Below, in pieces: positions 8,794-19,638 of a stretch of 64,000 nucleotides of DNA; the stretch's first letter is position 1, and every line of letters starts with the position of its first letter. Source of the DNA: Cupriavidus oxalaticus (GTDB taxonomy: Bacteria; Pseudomonadota; Gammaproteobacteria; Burkholderiales; Burkholderiaceae); NCBI RefSeq assembly GCF_004768545.1, contig NZ_CP038635.1:2108001-2172000 (forward strand), in the 5' to 3' direction. The notes under the pieces are model-generated. The model did not search any database. It had not been told where the DNA came from and was given only the letters and a program-made list of their open reading frames with translations. Position numbers and translations under genes: made by a program.

Positions 8794-8871
8794 TCGCCTA
8801 AAAAGGAGGACGTGATGATCGCACGCCCCCCGATCCGCCGGACCCACTAGCCGGCGGAGTGACCAGGAGAG

Positions 8872-10167
<1,296 letters not shown>

Positions 10168-10338
10168 GGTCACTCTCCTGAAGATGCCTGGATGGCTGAG
10201 AATCTCTTGATCACCTGCCTTGGGGCGCCGCCTGTGGGGGCGTTTTTTGCGTCTCAGGTCATGTGTCTTATATAAGAGTGTAGGGAATGCTCCCGCGTTG
10301 CAACAACCCTGAACTGAAGTTGCCGCTTAGTTTTTTTC

Positions 10339-10373
10339 TTCAATAAATTCATATGCTTATGAAATTTATTTCA
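10339..10373. promoter_or_regulatory. AT-rich dyad upstream of aceA (candidate operator)
   Basis: Half-sites TTCAATAAAT (10339-10348) and ATTTATTTCA (10364-10373) are separated by 15 bases. The inner bases also pair (TTCATA / TATGAA with a one-base bulge). The half-sites differ by one base from those of the perfect dyad at 8217-8260. It lies about 170 bases upstream of the aceA start. The rest of the 10168-10569 gap shows no gene. Confidence 0.55.
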
Positions 10374-10513
10374 CGATGCGGGACATAATCTTCCATCATG
10401 AGAAATGGAGTTGTGCTCCGCAAACCATGTATTTTTGCGGACCGCAACAGCTTTCCACATCGTGAAAAATCGCAGGAATGGCATGCATGCGCGTGATTGG
10501 TCGCAAGCGAGCC

Positions 10514-10543
10514 AAAAGGAAACGGCGCCTCAAGGGCGCCGTT
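10514..10543 (-). terminator. Rho-independent terminator of the MFS-ThDP-rraA-GGCT operon
   Basis: Nine-base arms AACGGCGCC / GGCGCCGTT (10521-10529 and 10535-10543). On the minus strand they are followed by a T-rich stretch TTTCCTTTTGG. The hairpin lies 27 bases after the stop codon of the last gene. Confidence 0.82.
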
Positions 10544-10569
10544 GACCGGATGACTTTGCCTGACCGCTT

Positions 10570-10986
10570 TCAGGGGCTGGCAGGATCGCGCGCGCGGCGG
10601 TAGGCCACCCAGTCGCCGCTGCCAATATGCGGCAACGCGGCCACGGCGGCTTCCGCCACCGGATACAGCAGGCAGGCAACGGGCTTGCCATCCTGCTGCA
10701 CCGCGCATTCCTCGCGCACGAACAGCGTAGCCTGACCCGGGTACACCTCTTCGATCTCGTCCAGGACCGGCAGCAGTGCATCGGCAATGTCGTAGATATC
10801 CCCGACAACCGGCCCGGCCGCCGCATCCAGCACCAGCCCGGGATAGGTGCCGAAGTCATAGAGCCGGCCTGACACCGTCGCCGTGCCCAGCAGCGTGGGC
10901 GCGGCAATGCCGTGCCGCCGCGCGGCCGCATTCAGGTCGTTGACCTCGCCGGCGCGCAGCGTGCCGTAGACGAAGACGCGCGGCAT
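10570..10986 (-). CDS. Gamma-glutamylcyclotransferase-like (AIG2/GGCT fold) protein
   Basis: 138 residues with start MPRVFVYGTLRAGEVND. The YGTLR motif opens the GGCT fold, and LDEIEEVYPG supplies the conserved acidic residue of the active site. Homologues cleave gamma-glutamyl amines or gamma-glutamyl peptides to give 5-oxoproline. The exact substrate is not predictable. It starts two bases after the stop of the rraA-like gene, so the two are translationally linked. Confidence 0.82.
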   Translation of the reverse strand: MPRVFVYGTLRAGEVNDLNAAARRHGIAAPTLLGTATVSGRLYDFGTYPGLVLDAAAGPVVGDIYDIADALLPVLDEIEEVYPGQATLFVREECAVQQDGKPVACLLYPVAEAAVAALPHIGSGDWVAYRRARDPASP

Positions 10987-10988
10987 GC

Positions 10989-11486
10989 TCAGCCCTCCAG
11001 CTTGTCGTCCGAGACCAGCACGCCGTCGGCGTCGACATAGATCCAGTTGCCCGGACGCACGACCGCACCGGGCATCTGCACCGTGACTTCGCTTTCGCCG
11101 GCGTTGCGCTTCTGGCTCTTCTGCGGATGCGCCGCGAGCGCGCGGATGCCGATGTCGCACACATCCAGCTCGGCGCTGTCGCGCACGCAGCCATTGACGA
11201 CGATGCCGGCCCAGCCATTCTTCTCGGCCAGCAGGCCGAGATTGCCGCCGACCAGCGCGCAGCGCAGCGAGCCGCCGCCGTCGACCACCAGGACCCGGCC
11301 CTGGCCGGGCGCTTCCAGCACGGTGCGCACGAGTGCATTGTCTTCGAACACCTTCAGCGTCGCGGCCGGGCCGGCAAAGGCACCCTGCTTGCCCCAGGCG
11401 CGGAACACCGGCGCCATCACGCGCAGGGTGCCGGCCGCGAGGCGGTCTTCATGGGCGTCACACAGGTCGGTGGTGACAGGCTTCAT
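10989..11486 (-). CDS. RraA-like protein / 4-hydroxy-4-methyl-2-oxoglutarate aldolase family
   Basis: 165 residues. The [24 protein letters not shown] stretch carries the Arg-Asp pair of the divalent-metal aldolases of this family. Those enzymes cleave 4-hydroxy-4-methyl-2-oxoglutarate and often decarboxylate oxaloacetate. E. coli RraA itself inhibits RNase E. The aldolase Asp ([10 protein letters not shown]) is present here, so an enzyme is at least as likely as an RNase E regulator. AGGAGACC precedes the ATG at 11486; a TTG one codon upstream is possible. Confidence 0.85.
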   Translation of the reverse strand: MKPVTTDLCDAHEDRLAAGTLRVMAPVFRAWGKQGAFAGPAATLKVFEDNALVRTVLEAPGQGRVLVVDGGGSLRCALVGGNLGLLAEKNGWAGIVVNGCVRDSAELDVCDIGIRALAAHPQKSQKRNAGESEVTVQMPGAVVRPGNWIYVDADGVLVSDDKLEG

Positions 11487-11534
11487 CAATGGTCTCCTGA
11501 TGGATGGTAAGGATCCGTTGCGGCCGCGCCGGGT

Positions 11535-13283
11535 TCAGTGCTGCCCGCCGGCCAGCGCCTGCGCGCGGATCGCGCTGAGCGTGGTGCGCGGCGTGATCAC
11601 GTCCGGATCGACGCGGATCTCGATCAGCGTCGACACCGGCGCGTCCAGCGCGGCGCGCAGCGCCGGGGCGAAGGCCTCGGTGGAGGTCACGGTCTCGCCG
11701 CGCGCACCATAGGCGCGCGCCAGCGCGGCAAAGTCCGGGTTGTGCAATTCGGTGCCCGATACATGGGTCGGGTATTCGCGTTCCTGGTGCATCCGGATGG
11801 TGCCGTACATGCCGTTATTGACGACGATAAACACCACCGGCGCCTGGTACTGCATGGCGGTAGCAAGTTCCTGGCCATTCATCAGGAAGCAGCCGTCGCC
11901 GGCCAGCGCCACTACGGTGCGCCGCGGGAAGGCAATCTTGGCGCCGACCGCGGCGGGCACGCCATAGCCCATCGCGCCGCTGGTCGGCGCCAGCTGGCCG
12001 CGGCCGCCGTTGCGGAACGGGCGATAACGGAAGTAGCGGTGCAGCCAGCCAGCGTAGTTGCCGGCTCCGTTGGTGACCACCGCATCGTCCGGCAGCATCT
12101 GGTCGAGCGTGCGGATGACCTCGGCCATGTCGACGCCCTGCCCCGCATACGCAGGCGGCTGCAGGTAGCGCTCGTAATCGGCATGGGCCGCTTCGGTCCA
12201 GGGCTGCCAGCGCGGCGCCGCGGCGGGCTCCAGCGCGGCCAGGCGCGCGGCGATGGCCGGCATCGAGGCGTGGATCATCAGGTCGGCCTGGTAGACGCTG
12301 CCCAGTTCCTCGGCACCGGCGTGCACGTGCACCAGCGTTTGCGCGGGCCGCGGCGCGGCGATCAGCGCGTAGCCGCCGGTGGTCATCTCGCCCAGGCGCG
12401 GGCCGATGGCCAGCACCAGGTCCGATTGCCGGATGCGCTCGGCCAGCGCCGGGTTGATGCCGATGCCGACATCGCCGGCATAGTTGGGATGGCGGTTGTC
12501 GAACAGGTCCTGCCCGCGGAAGGCACAGCCTACCGGCAGCGCGAAGCGTTCGGCAAAGGCCTGCAGGTCGGCGCAGGCCTGCGGCGTCCAGCCGCTGCCG
12601 CCGGCCAGCACGAAGGGCCGCTCGGCGGCTTCAAGCATTTGCTGGAGGCGCGCCATCCCGGGATCGCCCGGCCAGCTCAGCACGCGCTCGTAGCCGCGTA
12701 GCTGCGGCACCACGGCCGTCTGCGCCAGCATGTCCTCCGGCAGCGCCAGCACCACCGGGCCGGGCCGGCCCGAGGTGGCGGTCTGGTAGGCGCGCGCGAT
12801 GTATTCGGGGATGCGCTCGACCCGGTCGATCTGCGCCACCCACTTGGCCATCTCGCCGTACATGCGGCGGTAGTCGATTTCCTGGAAGGCTTCGCGATCC
12901 ATGAAATCGGTACCGACCTGTCCGATGAACAGGATCATCGGCGTCGAATCCTGGAACGCGGTATGCACGCCGATGCTGGCATTGGTGGCGCCAGGACCGC
13001 GCGTGCAGAAAGCCAGCCCGGGACGGCCAGTCAGCTTGCCGTAGGCCTCGGCCATGACCGCGGCGCCGCCTTCCTGCCGGCAGACGATAAAGCGCAGCTG
13101 GTCGCGGCGGCGATGGAAGCCGTCGAGCACCGCCAGGTAGCTTTCACCCGGCACGCCGAAGGCCAGCTCGGCGCCATGCGCCAGCAGCGCGTCGACCAGG
13201 ATATGGCCGCCCAGCATCGGCACCTCGCCGGCTTCGTGCGAATGGGGAGTGTCAGGGTTCGAATGGCCCGGCGTGAAAGTCAT
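11535..13283 (-). CDS. Thiamine diphosphate-dependent enzyme, acetolactate synthase large-subunit-like
   Basis: 582 residues with the three-domain layout of the acetolactate synthase/benzoylformate decarboxylase family. The PYR domain has GVPGESYLAVLDG and the likely catalytic Glu in CRQEGGAAVMAEAYGKLTGRPG. The PP domain carries the ThDP-Mg motif GDGCFLMNGQELATAMQY...NN. No small regulatory subunit gene is adjacent, so this is probably not the biosynthetic AHAS but a decarboxylase or carboligase of a catabolic route. Start chosen at MTFTPGH, with GAGGATG upstream. It lies between an MFS transporter and an RraA-like aldolase gene. Confidence 0.87.
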   Translation of the reverse strand: MTFTPGHSNPDTPHSHEAGEVPMLGGHILVDALLAHGAELAFGVPGESYLAVLDGFHRRRDQLRFIVCRQEGGAAVMAEAYGKLTGRPGLAFCTRGPGATNASIGVHTAFQDSTPMILFIGQVGTDFMDREAFQEIDYRRMYGEMAKWVAQIDRVERIPEYIARAYQTATSGRPGPVVLALPEDMLAQTAVVPQLRGYERVLSWPGDPGMARLQQMLEAAERPFVLAGGSGWTPQACADLQAFAERFALPVGCAFRGQDLFDNRHPNYAGDVGIGINPALAERIRQSDLVLAIGPRLGEMTTGGYALIAAPRPAQTLVHVHAGAEELGSVYQADLMIHASMPAIAARLAALEPAAAPRWQPWTEAAHADYERYLQPPAYAGQGVDMAEVIRTLDQMLPDDAVVTNGAGNYAGWLHRYFRYRPFRNGGRGQLAPTSGAMGYGVPAAVGAKIAFPRRTVVALAGDGCFLMNGQELATAMQYQAPVVFIVVNNGMYGTIRMHQEREYPTHVSGTELHNPDFAALARAYGARGETVTSTEAFAPALRAALDAPVSTLIEIRVDPDVITPRTTLSAIRAQALAGGQH

Positions 13284-13362
13284 GGAAACATCCTCGAGGC
13301 AGGCTGGAACAAGGCGAGACGCGCAGAGGGCAGGCAATGGCGGCCGGCGGCGCCGGCCCGGT

Positions 13363-14613
13363 TCAGGCTGCCGGCGCCGCGGCACCGCGGCGCGAGCGGT
13401 TGCCGTTGCCCACCGTCACCGCGGTAAAGATCGAGATCAGCTGGAAGCCGCCGATCATGAAGAACACCCAGGCCGGCAGCCGCGCATCCATCAGCGCGCC
13501 AAAGAACAGCGGCCCGCAGGCCAGCCCGATGTCGAGGCCGGAATAGACCACGCCATAGACACGGCCGGTGGCGCCGGCGGGCGCGGCGGCACGCACCAGC
13601 AGGTCGCGCGACGGACCGGCGATGCCGGCGCCAAACCCGATCACCCCCATCAGCACCGGCACCAGCAGCGCGGGGAACAGGTTCAACCCGACCAGGATGG
13701 CGAACAGGCCGGAGACGGTAAAGCTGAGGGCGATGAGCCGGTCATGGTTGCTGGTGCGGCTGGCGGCAAAGCCGCCGACCACCATGCCGCCGGCGCTGCA
13801 CAGCATGTAAATGGTGTATGAAGCCGTGGCCAGCGTGAACGGCATGCCGTACAGGTAGGTCAGCGCGGTCGGCGCAAAGCTCTGGATGCCCGCGGCGGAG
13901 AACGTGGTCAGCAGAAAGAACGCCCAGCACACCCATACCTGCGGCAGCCGCAGGAAGCCCAGCAGGCTGCCGCCGGCGGCCCTGGCGGCGGGCCGGCCCA
14001 CGGAGTCGCGCACCTCGCGCGGATCCAGCACATGGCGCAGCACCACCAGCACGGCCAGCACCGCGAAGGCCACGACCGAAGCCGCCGCCAGCGCCACGCG
14101 CCAGCTGGCCAGGTTGGCGATGGTGACCAGGAACAGCGGCGCCGCCGCCCAGCCCAGGTTGCCGGAAATGCCGTGGACCGAGAACGCATGGCCCAGCCGC
14201 AGCTGAGATACATGCTTGTTCAGCAGCGTGAAATCAGCCGGGTGGAACACGCCGTTGCCCAGCCCCGCCACCGCCGCGCCGGCCAGCAGTGCGGCATAGC
14301 CGTTGCTGGCCGATAGCAGCAGCGCCGCACTGCCCAGGAAGGCCAGCCCGGCAAACAGCACCGGACGCGCGCCGAAGCGGTCCACCACGAAACCCGAGGC
14401 GGTCTGCACTACCGCCGACACGGCGAAGAACACCGTCATCAGCAGGCCGAGCTCCGCATAGCTCAGGCCGAACTCGGCCTTGATCCACGGGAACAGCGGC
14501 GCCAGCAGCAAATGATAGAAATGCGAGACCCCATGCGCCAGCCCGACCAGCCCGATCACCTGGGCGTCATGGCGAAGCGGATTGCGGGCGGGATCGATGG
14601 CGGCGGTGGACAT
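13363..14613 (-). CDS. MFS transporter
   Basis: About 416 residues, start MSTAAIDPARNPLRHD, with about 12 hydrophobic segments and the MFS loop motif DRFGARPVLFAG between segments 2 and 3. A long central loop follows segment 6. It is the first gene of a four-gene minus-strand set with the ThDP enzyme, RraA-like and GGCT-like genes, suggesting uptake or efflux of a small organic acid. The specificity is unknown. The terminator of the two-component operon lies 55 bases upstream of its start. Confidence 0.88.
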   Translation of the reverse strand: MSTAAIDPARNPLRHDAQVIGLVGLAHGVSHFYHLLLAPLFPWIKAEFGLSYAELGLLMTVFFAVSAVVQTASGFVVDRFGARPVLFAGLAFLGSAALLLSASNGYAALLAGAAVAGLGNGVFHPADFTLLNKHVSQLRLGHAFSVHGISGNLGWAAAPLFLVTIANLASWRVALAAASVVAFAVLAVLVVLRHVLDPREVRDSVGRPAARAAGGSLLGFLRLPQVWVCWAFFLLTTFSAAGIQSFAPTALTYLYGMPFTLATASYTIYMLCSAGGMVVGGFAASRTSNHDRLIALSFTVSGLFAILVGLNLFPALLVPVLMGVIGFGAGIAGPSRDLLVRAAAPAGATGRVYGVVYSGLDIGLACGPLFFGALMDARLPAWVFFMIGGFQLISIFTAVTVGNGNRSRRGAAAPAA

Positions 14614-14665
14614 GGCGCGGGCGGAAGGTGCGGTTGCGGGCTGCGGAGGAGATGCGGCGAGCCAG

Positions 14666-14691
14666 CAAAAAATGCGGGCCGAAGCCCGCAT
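14666..14691 (-). terminator. Rho-independent terminator of the LytS/LytR-type operon
   Basis: Eight-base arms ATGCGGGC / GCCCGCAT (14672-14679 and 14684-14691). On the minus strand the loop reads TTCG, an exceptionally stable tetraloop, and the hairpin is followed by six T residues. It lies about 60 bases after the response-regulator stop codon. Confidence 0.92.
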
Positions 14692-14751
14692 CATAGAGGA
14701 AAACCGCGCCACGCTGCAGCCGGGTGGCGGTACCGCCGCTTGCTGCGATCC

Positions 14752-15585
14752 TTACATCTGCTTGAACAGGTGCGCGTACTGGCGCGCCACCGGCAGCAGC
14801 TCGGGCCGGTCGCGCAGCCGCAGCGACAGCCGCCCCAGGGACTGGTTGACCGCGCTGGCCACGCAGTCGATGTTGACCACCGTGCCGCGGTGGACCTGCC
14901 AGAAACGCTCCGGATCCAGTTGCTGGGTCAGTTCGCGCAGGCTGGTGCGGATCAGCGCCTCGCCGGCGCTGGAGACCACGTTGACGTACTTGTCGGTTGC
15001 CTCCAGGTAGATCACCTCGTCGACCGGGATGATGCGGACCTCCTGACCGACCAGCGCCTTGATAAAGCGCAGGTACTGGCGCTGCGACGCGCCGCCGGGC
15101 GTGGCGTGCTCCAGGGATTCGAGCCGCGCCAGCAGTTGCCCCAGGCGGTCGGTGTCGAGCATGGCGGCGCCCTCATCCGTCTCCTCGTCTGCGTCGTCCT
15201 CCGTGTCCGACATCGCCTGCAGGCGTTCCTTGAGGCGGCACACGGTCGCCTCCAACCGCTCGCGCTGCACCGGCTTGAGCACATAGTCGACCGCGGCGCG
15301 CTCGAAGGCCTCCAGTGCAAACTGGTCATAGGCGGTGACAAAGACCACCAGCGGCGGGATATCAAACTCGATCAGCTCGCGCGCCACGTCCATGCCGCTC
15401 ATGCCCGGCATGCGGATGTCCAGGAACACCACGCGCGGCTGGTGCTCGCGCGCGGCGGCCAGCGCGGCCATGCCGTCGTGCACGACCGAGACGATACGGG
15501 CCTCGGGCCACAGCGACTTCAGTTCGGATTCCAGCACGCGCGCGAGCAGCGCTTCGTCGTCGGCGATCAGAAGGGTCGGAGTCAT
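14752..15585 (-). CDS. LytTR-family response regulator
   Basis: 277 residues. The N-terminal receiver domain has the acidic pair in LLIADDEAL, the phospho-acceptor Asp in VVFLDIRMPGMSG (about residue 55) and the Lys in VLKPVQRERLE. An acidic linker (EDDADEETDEG) leads to a C-terminal LytTR DNA-binding domain (about 170-277) with the VIYLEATDKYVNVVSSAGEALIRTSL block. It is the partner of the histidine kinase 103 bases upstream. Targets are not evident; the MFS operon downstream is a candidate. Confidence 0.93.
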   Translation of the reverse strand: MTPTLLIADDEALLARVLESELKSLWPEARIVSVVHDGMAALAAAREHQPRVVFLDIRMPGMSGMDVARELIEFDIPPLVVFVTAYDQFALEAFERAAVDYVLKPVQRERLEATVCRLKERLQAMSDTEDDADEETDEGAAMLDTDRLGQLLARLESLEHATPGGASQRQYLRFIKALVGQEVRIIPVDEVIYLEATDKYVNVVSSAGEALIRTSLRELTQQLDPERFWQVHRGTVVNIDCVASAVNQSLGRLSLRLRDRPELLPVARQYAHLFKQM

Positions 15586-15688
15586 GGGGGCGAGGTTGGG
15601 GGCAGTGAAAAAATCTGGGCGATGCTGGGGGCGCCGCCCTACGCAGCGCCCCTCGTTGTCTTCGCACCGGCGATCGCCAGCAGCGCGT

Positions 15689-16849
15689 TCAGGTCCGCTG
15701 GATCGCCGGCGACACCGGCATGCTCTCCGGCAGCGTGACCGTCTGCGTCAGGGTCGGCGCCTCGACCGGGCGCACCAGCGGCAGCGTCAGCCGCACCACC
15801 ACGCCGCGCGGCGTGTTTTCTTCCATCTGCATGCTGGCGGCGGCCCCGAAGATCCGTGCCAGCCGCTCGCGCACATGGGTGATGCCCAGCCCCGAGCCCT
15901 TGCCCGAGGCCTGGCCAAAGCCCACGCCGGTATCGGCAATGATGACCTGCACCGCATCGTCGCCGGCGGCGCGCGCCGACAGGCGGATATGCCCGCCGAT
16001 CATGCAAGGCTCGATACCGTGCGTCACCGCGTTTTCCACCAGCGGCTGGATCAGCATCGGCGGAATTTCGACCTTGGCCAGCTCGCGCGGCAGGTCGATG
16101 TCATACGACAGCCGCTGGCCGAAGCGCATGCCCTGGATATCCAGGTAGCTGCGCAGCAGCTCGAACTCCTGCCGCAGCGTGCATTGCTCGGCGCGGGTGT
16201 GGGCCAGCGACATGCGCAGGAATCCGATCAGGCGCTGCAGCAGCTGGCGCGCGGCGGGCGGGTCGGTGGCGATCAGGCCGTCGAGGTTGGCCAGCGAGTT
16301 GAACAGGAAGTGCGGCTCGATCTGCGCCTGCAGCGCCATCAGCTGCGCGCGCACCAGTTGCTTTTCGGCTTCCTCGCGCTGCAGCGCGTCGAGCGCGGCC
16401 TGGCGCTCCAGGTAGGCGAGCTTCTCGCGCGACCAGTAAAAATAGATCATCGACGCCGATGCCAGCATGCCCACCACCAGACACATGCGCAGCATGTCGC
16501 CGGTTTCGGCCACCGACTTGGGCGGCAGGTCCAGCGCCACGCGCGTGGCCCAGCCGCCGATCACCACGCCGGTCGGCACCGCGGCGGCGGCCAGCAGCAG
16601 GAAAGGCCAGCGCCGCGGCCGGTCGTTCCACCAGATGCCGACGCGGGGGATATCGATCAGCAGCCAGATCGACAGGCCGATCAGCTGGCTGTAGACAAAG
16701 TTGTGCCAGAGCGTGCCGCCGGTCTGGAAGCCGTAGTTGAGGCTGACGGCGATGACCGTGTTCATGCACAGCACGAACAGCAGGTCGCGCCCGAGGATGG
16801 TAAGCCGCGACGGGGGCGCGGTGGCGACGGTGGAGATGCAGCGGTTCAT
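15689..16849 (-). CDS. LytS/YehU-type sensor histidine kinase
   Basis: 386 residues. The N-terminal half (about residues 20-150) has four or five membrane segments. A coiled-coil stretch (REKLAYLERQAALDALQREEAEKQ) leads to the His_kinase domain with the phospho-acceptor His in QIEPHFLFNSLANLDG. The ATPase domain carries LVENAVTHGIEP (N box), ADTGVGFG and GSGLGITHVRERL. No large extracellular sensor is present, so the membrane part probably senses directly. It forms an operon with the LytTR regulator downstream. Confidence 0.92.
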   Translation of the reverse strand: MNRCISTVATAPPSRLTILGRDLLFVLCMNTVIAVSLNYGFQTGGTLWHNFVYSQLIGLSIWLLIDIPRVGIWWNDRPRRWPFLLLAAAAVPTGVVIGGWATRVALDLPPKSVAETGDMLRMCLVVGMLASASMIYFYWSREKLAYLERQAALDALQREEAEKQLVRAQLMALQAQIEPHFLFNSLANLDGLIATDPPAARQLLQRLIGFLRMSLAHTRAEQCTLRQEFELLRSYLDIQGMRFGQRLSYDIDLPRELAKVEIPPMLIQPLVENAVTHGIEPCMIGGHIRLSARAAGDDAVQVIIADTGVGFGQASGKGSGLGITHVRERLARIFGAAASMQMEENTPRGVVVRLTLPLVRPVEAPTLTQTVTLPESMPVSPAIQRT

Positions 16850-16858
16850 GGCGGTATG

Positions 16859-17254
16859 TTAGCGTTGGCTCGTCTCGGCGCAATCCCCCGAGGTGACGCG
16901 CGTGCCACACTCACCGGTCAGCGCACGCCACCACTGCCCTGACAGCACATAGCGCGGGAAGGTGATCCATTGCTCGGCGAAGATGCGTCCGGCGATGTCC
17001 GCCGGTCCGGCAAACGGCTCCGGCGCGTTGGCCTCGAGCCGGTGCCCGCGCCCTTGCAGCGCCAGCGACATGCCCATGCACACCAGCCCCAGCGCCACCG
17101 CGGGCAGGCTCAGCCGCAGGATGCCATAGGCGCCCAGCACCGTGCCCGCCATGAACATCGGCACGGCCACGATATGCAGCAGCAGGTTGCGGGGATGCTG
17201 GTGGTTGCGGCCATAGCCGCGCCACTGCCAGCGCAGCAGCGGTTCTTCGCGCAT
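16859..17254 (-). CDS. Small membrane protein, possibly Mpo1-like (DUF962)
   Basis: 131 residues, start MREEPLLRWQWRGYGRNHQHP with GGGAGAGA upstream. Two hydrophobic segments (about 33-70) follow a His-rich patch. The spacing of NHQHPRN, LLLH and GRGHRLE resembles the metal-binding histidines of the Mpo1-like/DUF962 dioxygenase family, but the assignment is tentative. It stops 10 bases upstream of the histidine-kinase start, so co-transcription with the two-component genes is likely. Confidence 0.72.
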   Translation of the reverse strand: MREEPLLRWQWRGYGRNHQHPRNLLLHIVAVPMFMAGTVLGAYGILRLSLPAVALGLVCMGMSLALQGRGHRLEANAPEPFAGPADIAGRIFAEQWITFPRYVLSGQWWRALTGECGTRVTSGDCAETSQR

Positions 17255-17530
17255 GATCGTCTCTCTCCCTTGCCCTTTTTCTGCCCGCCTACATCGCCCG
17301 GCCAGGGGCCGAAGGGGCAGCCGCGCGCAATATCTGTTGCACTGCGGGAAAGCGCCGCGCAAGTTCAATCCGGATGCGGAAGGCCATGCGTGGCACGTGC
17401 ACGGACTTTACCCTTCACCCGGCTGCGAAGAAAGCCTGTTGCGACGAACGGTGGAAACGGGGCGCGAACGGCACCGTGCGGGGGCGGACGGCGCGCGCGG
17501 AAGGCGGCGAGGTGCAGCCAACGCCATCCG

Positions 17531-17551
17531 GCGCCGGGCAAAGCCCGGCGC
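17531..17551. terminator. GC-rich hairpin after cysB
   Basis: Nine-base perfect arms GCGCCGGGC / GCCCGGCGC (17531-17539 and 17543-17551) with an AAA loop, 22 bases after the cysB stop. There is no T run, so termination is only possible, not certain. Confidence 0.5.
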
Positions 17552-17573
17552 CGGGCCGAGATACGGGCGGCGC

Positions 17574-18518
17574 TCAGGCCGCCAGCGCCTGCCGCTCCTG
17601 CTCCGACAGCGCGCTGCTGACGGTGTCGCGCGACAGGTGCGGCGCGAACATATTGATGAAGGCGTGCGCATAGCCGCGCAGGTAGGAACCACGGCGCACG
17701 GCCACGCTGGTGGTGTTGGGCGCGAACAGGTGGTCGGCCTTGATGCGCACCAGGCCAGAATCCTTGCGCTCGTCGTACGCCATCGACGCGATGATGCCCA
17801 CGCCCAGCTCCAGCTCGGCATAGGTCTTGATCACGTCGGCGTCGAGCGCGGTCAGCACGATCTCCGGCTGCAGCCCGGCTTCGGCGAAGGCGCTGTCGAT
17901 CTTGCGGCGGCCGGTAAAGCCGGCGTCGTAAGTGATGAGCTGGAAACCGGCCACGTCCTCGAGCGTCGGCTCGGGCAGGCGCGTCAGCGGATGGTCGGGC
18001 GAAACCACCAGCACGTGCTGCCAGCTGTAAGCCTCGAACGAGGTCAGCCCGGCTTCGGTCGCCAGCGCTTCGGTGGCGATGCCGATATCGGCCTGCCCCG
18101 TCAGCAGCAGCTCAACGATATGCGTGGGCGACGCTTCCTGCAGCGCGAGGGTCACGTGCGGATACTCGCGGCGGAAGGCCTGCACCACGCGCGGCAGCGC
18201 GTAGCGGGCCTGCGTGTGGGTGGTGGCCACGGTCAGGCGCCCGGTATGGCGGCCGGCGAACTCGTCGCCGGCCTGGCGCAGGTTCTCGGCCTCAAGCAGC
18301 AGGCGCTCGACGATGCGCACGATCTCGCGGCCGGGCTCGGTCAGCCCGGTCAGGCGCTTGCCGTAGCGCTCGAAGATCTCCACGCCCAGCTCTTCTTCCA
18401 GTTCGCGGATCTGGCGCGACACGCCGGGCTGCGAGGTGTAGAGCGCGTTGGCGACCTCGGTCAGGTTGAACTGGCGGCGCACCGCCTCGCGGATCGATCG
18501 GAGTTGCTGGAAGTTCAT
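17574..18518 (-). CDS. cysB: LysR-family regulator of sulfur assimilation, CysB
   Basis: 314 residues. The opening [23 protein letters not shown] and helix-turn-helix [36 protein letters not shown] are typical of CysB/Cbl rather than generic LysR proteins. The effector domain retains [13 protein letters not shown], the threonine-rich sulfate/acetylserine pocket. Its start overlaps the cysA stop by four bases (ATGA), so it is translated with the sulfate transporter it is expected to control. CysB activates sulfate and sulfonate genes under sulfur limitation with O-acetylserine or N-acetylserine as inducer. Confidence 0.93.
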   Translation of the reverse strand: MNFQQLRSIREAVRRQFNLTEVANALYTSQPGVSRQIRELEEELGVEIFERYGKRLTGLTEPGREIVRIVERLLLEAENLRQAGDEFAGRHTGRLTVATTHTQARYALPRVVQAFRREYPHVTLALQEASPTHIVELLLTGQADIGIATEALATEAGLTSFEAYSWQHVLVVSPDHPLTRLPEPTLEDVAGFQLITYDAGFTGRRKIDSAFAEAGLQPEIVLTALDADVIKTYAELELGVGIIASMAYDERKDSGLVRIKADHLFAPNTTSVAVRRGSYLRGYAHAFINMFAPHLSRDTVSSALSEQERQALAA

Positions 18519-19627
18519 CGTGCGGCCTCTTGTTTTTTGATGGGGGCAGTGCCGTTGGCCTGCGTAAAGACGCGCAGCTGGCGCGGCCGCACGGCGAGCA
18601 GCTCGCCCTCGCGGAAGCCCGCGCGGCGGAAGCGCTCGAGCGGCAGCGCCACCTCGATCACGTCCTGGTTGTCTTCACGCTCGAGTTCGAGCTGGGCCAC
18701 CGGGCCGAGCGTCAGCGCGCGGCGCAGCGTCACGGCAATGCCGTCGGCGCCGGGCGAATAGCGCTCCAGGTCCAGGTCGTGCGGACGCACATACGCCACC
18801 GCATCGCCTGCGGTCTCGTGCCCGCTGCCGACCACCGGCAGCACCGCTTCGCCGGTATGCAGCAGGCCGCCGCTCTCGCCCACTTCCAGCCGGCCGTGGA
18901 ACAGGTTCACATTGCCGAGGAAGCCGAACACGAACGGCGTGGCCGGATGGTTGTAGACCGCCTCGGGCGAGCCATACTGCTCGACGTGGCCGCGGTTCAT
19001 CAGCACCACCTGGTCGGCCACTTCCAGCGCTTCTTCCTGGTCGTGCGTGACGAACACGCTGGTCACATGCAGTTCATCGTGCAGGCGGCGCAGCCAGCGG
19101 CGCAGCTCCTTGCGCACCTTGGCGTCGAGCGCACCGAACGGTTCGTCGAGCAGCAGCACGCGCGGCTCCACCGCCAGCGCGCGCGCCAGCGCGATGCGCT
19201 GGCGCTGGCCACCCGACAGCTGCGACGGGTAGCGGTCGGCCAGCCAGTCGAGCTGCACCAGGTCGAGCAGCGAATGCACCTTCTCGCGGATCTGCGCTTC
19301 GCTGGGGCGTTCGGCGCGCGGCTTCACGCGCAGGCCGAAGGCCACGTTCTCGAACACGCTCATGTGCTTGAACAGCGCGTAGTGCTGGAATACGAAGCCC
19401 ACCTGGCGCTGGCGCACATGCTGGCCCGAGGCGTCCCGCCCGGAAAGCACGATCTGGCCCGCGTCGGCGCGCTCCAGGCCGGCGATGATGCGAAGCAGGG
19501 TGGTCTTGCCGCAACCGGACGGCCCCAGCAGCGCGGTCAGCTCGCCTTCGTCGAAATCGAGCGAGACATTGTCCAGCGCGACGAAATCGCCAAAGCGCTT
19601 CTCTACGTTCTTGACCTGGATGCTCAT
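18515..19627 (-). CDS. cysA: Sulfate/thiosulfate ABC transporter ATP-binding protein CysA
   Basis: 370 residues, start [19 protein letters not shown]. Walker [10 protein letters not shown], signature [15 protein letters not shown], Walker [22 protein letters not shown], then a C-terminal TOBE-type regulatory region. It powers sulfate and thiosulfate import with CysT and CysW. It begins 11 bases after the cysW stop codon and ends overlapping cysB by four bases. Confidence 0.95.
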   Translation of the reverse strand: MSIQVKNVEKRFGDFVALDNVSLDFDEGELTALLGPSGCGKTTLLRIIAGLERADAGQIVLSGRDASGQHVRQRQVGFVFQHYALFKHMSVFENVAFGLRVKPRAERPSEAQIREKVHSLLDLVQLDWLADRYPSQLSGGQRQRIALARALAVEPRVLLLDEPFGALDAKVRKELRRWLRRLHDELHVTSVFVTHDQEEALEVADQVVLMNRGHVEQYGSPEAVYNHPATPFVFGFLGNVNLFHGRLEVGESGGLLHTGEAVLPVVGSGHETAGDAVAYVRPHDLDLERYSPGADGIAVTLRRALTLGPVAQLELEREDNQDVIEVALPLERFRRAGFREGELLAVRPRQLRVFTQANGTAPIKKQEAAR

Positions 19628-19638
19628 GATGCCGTTCC

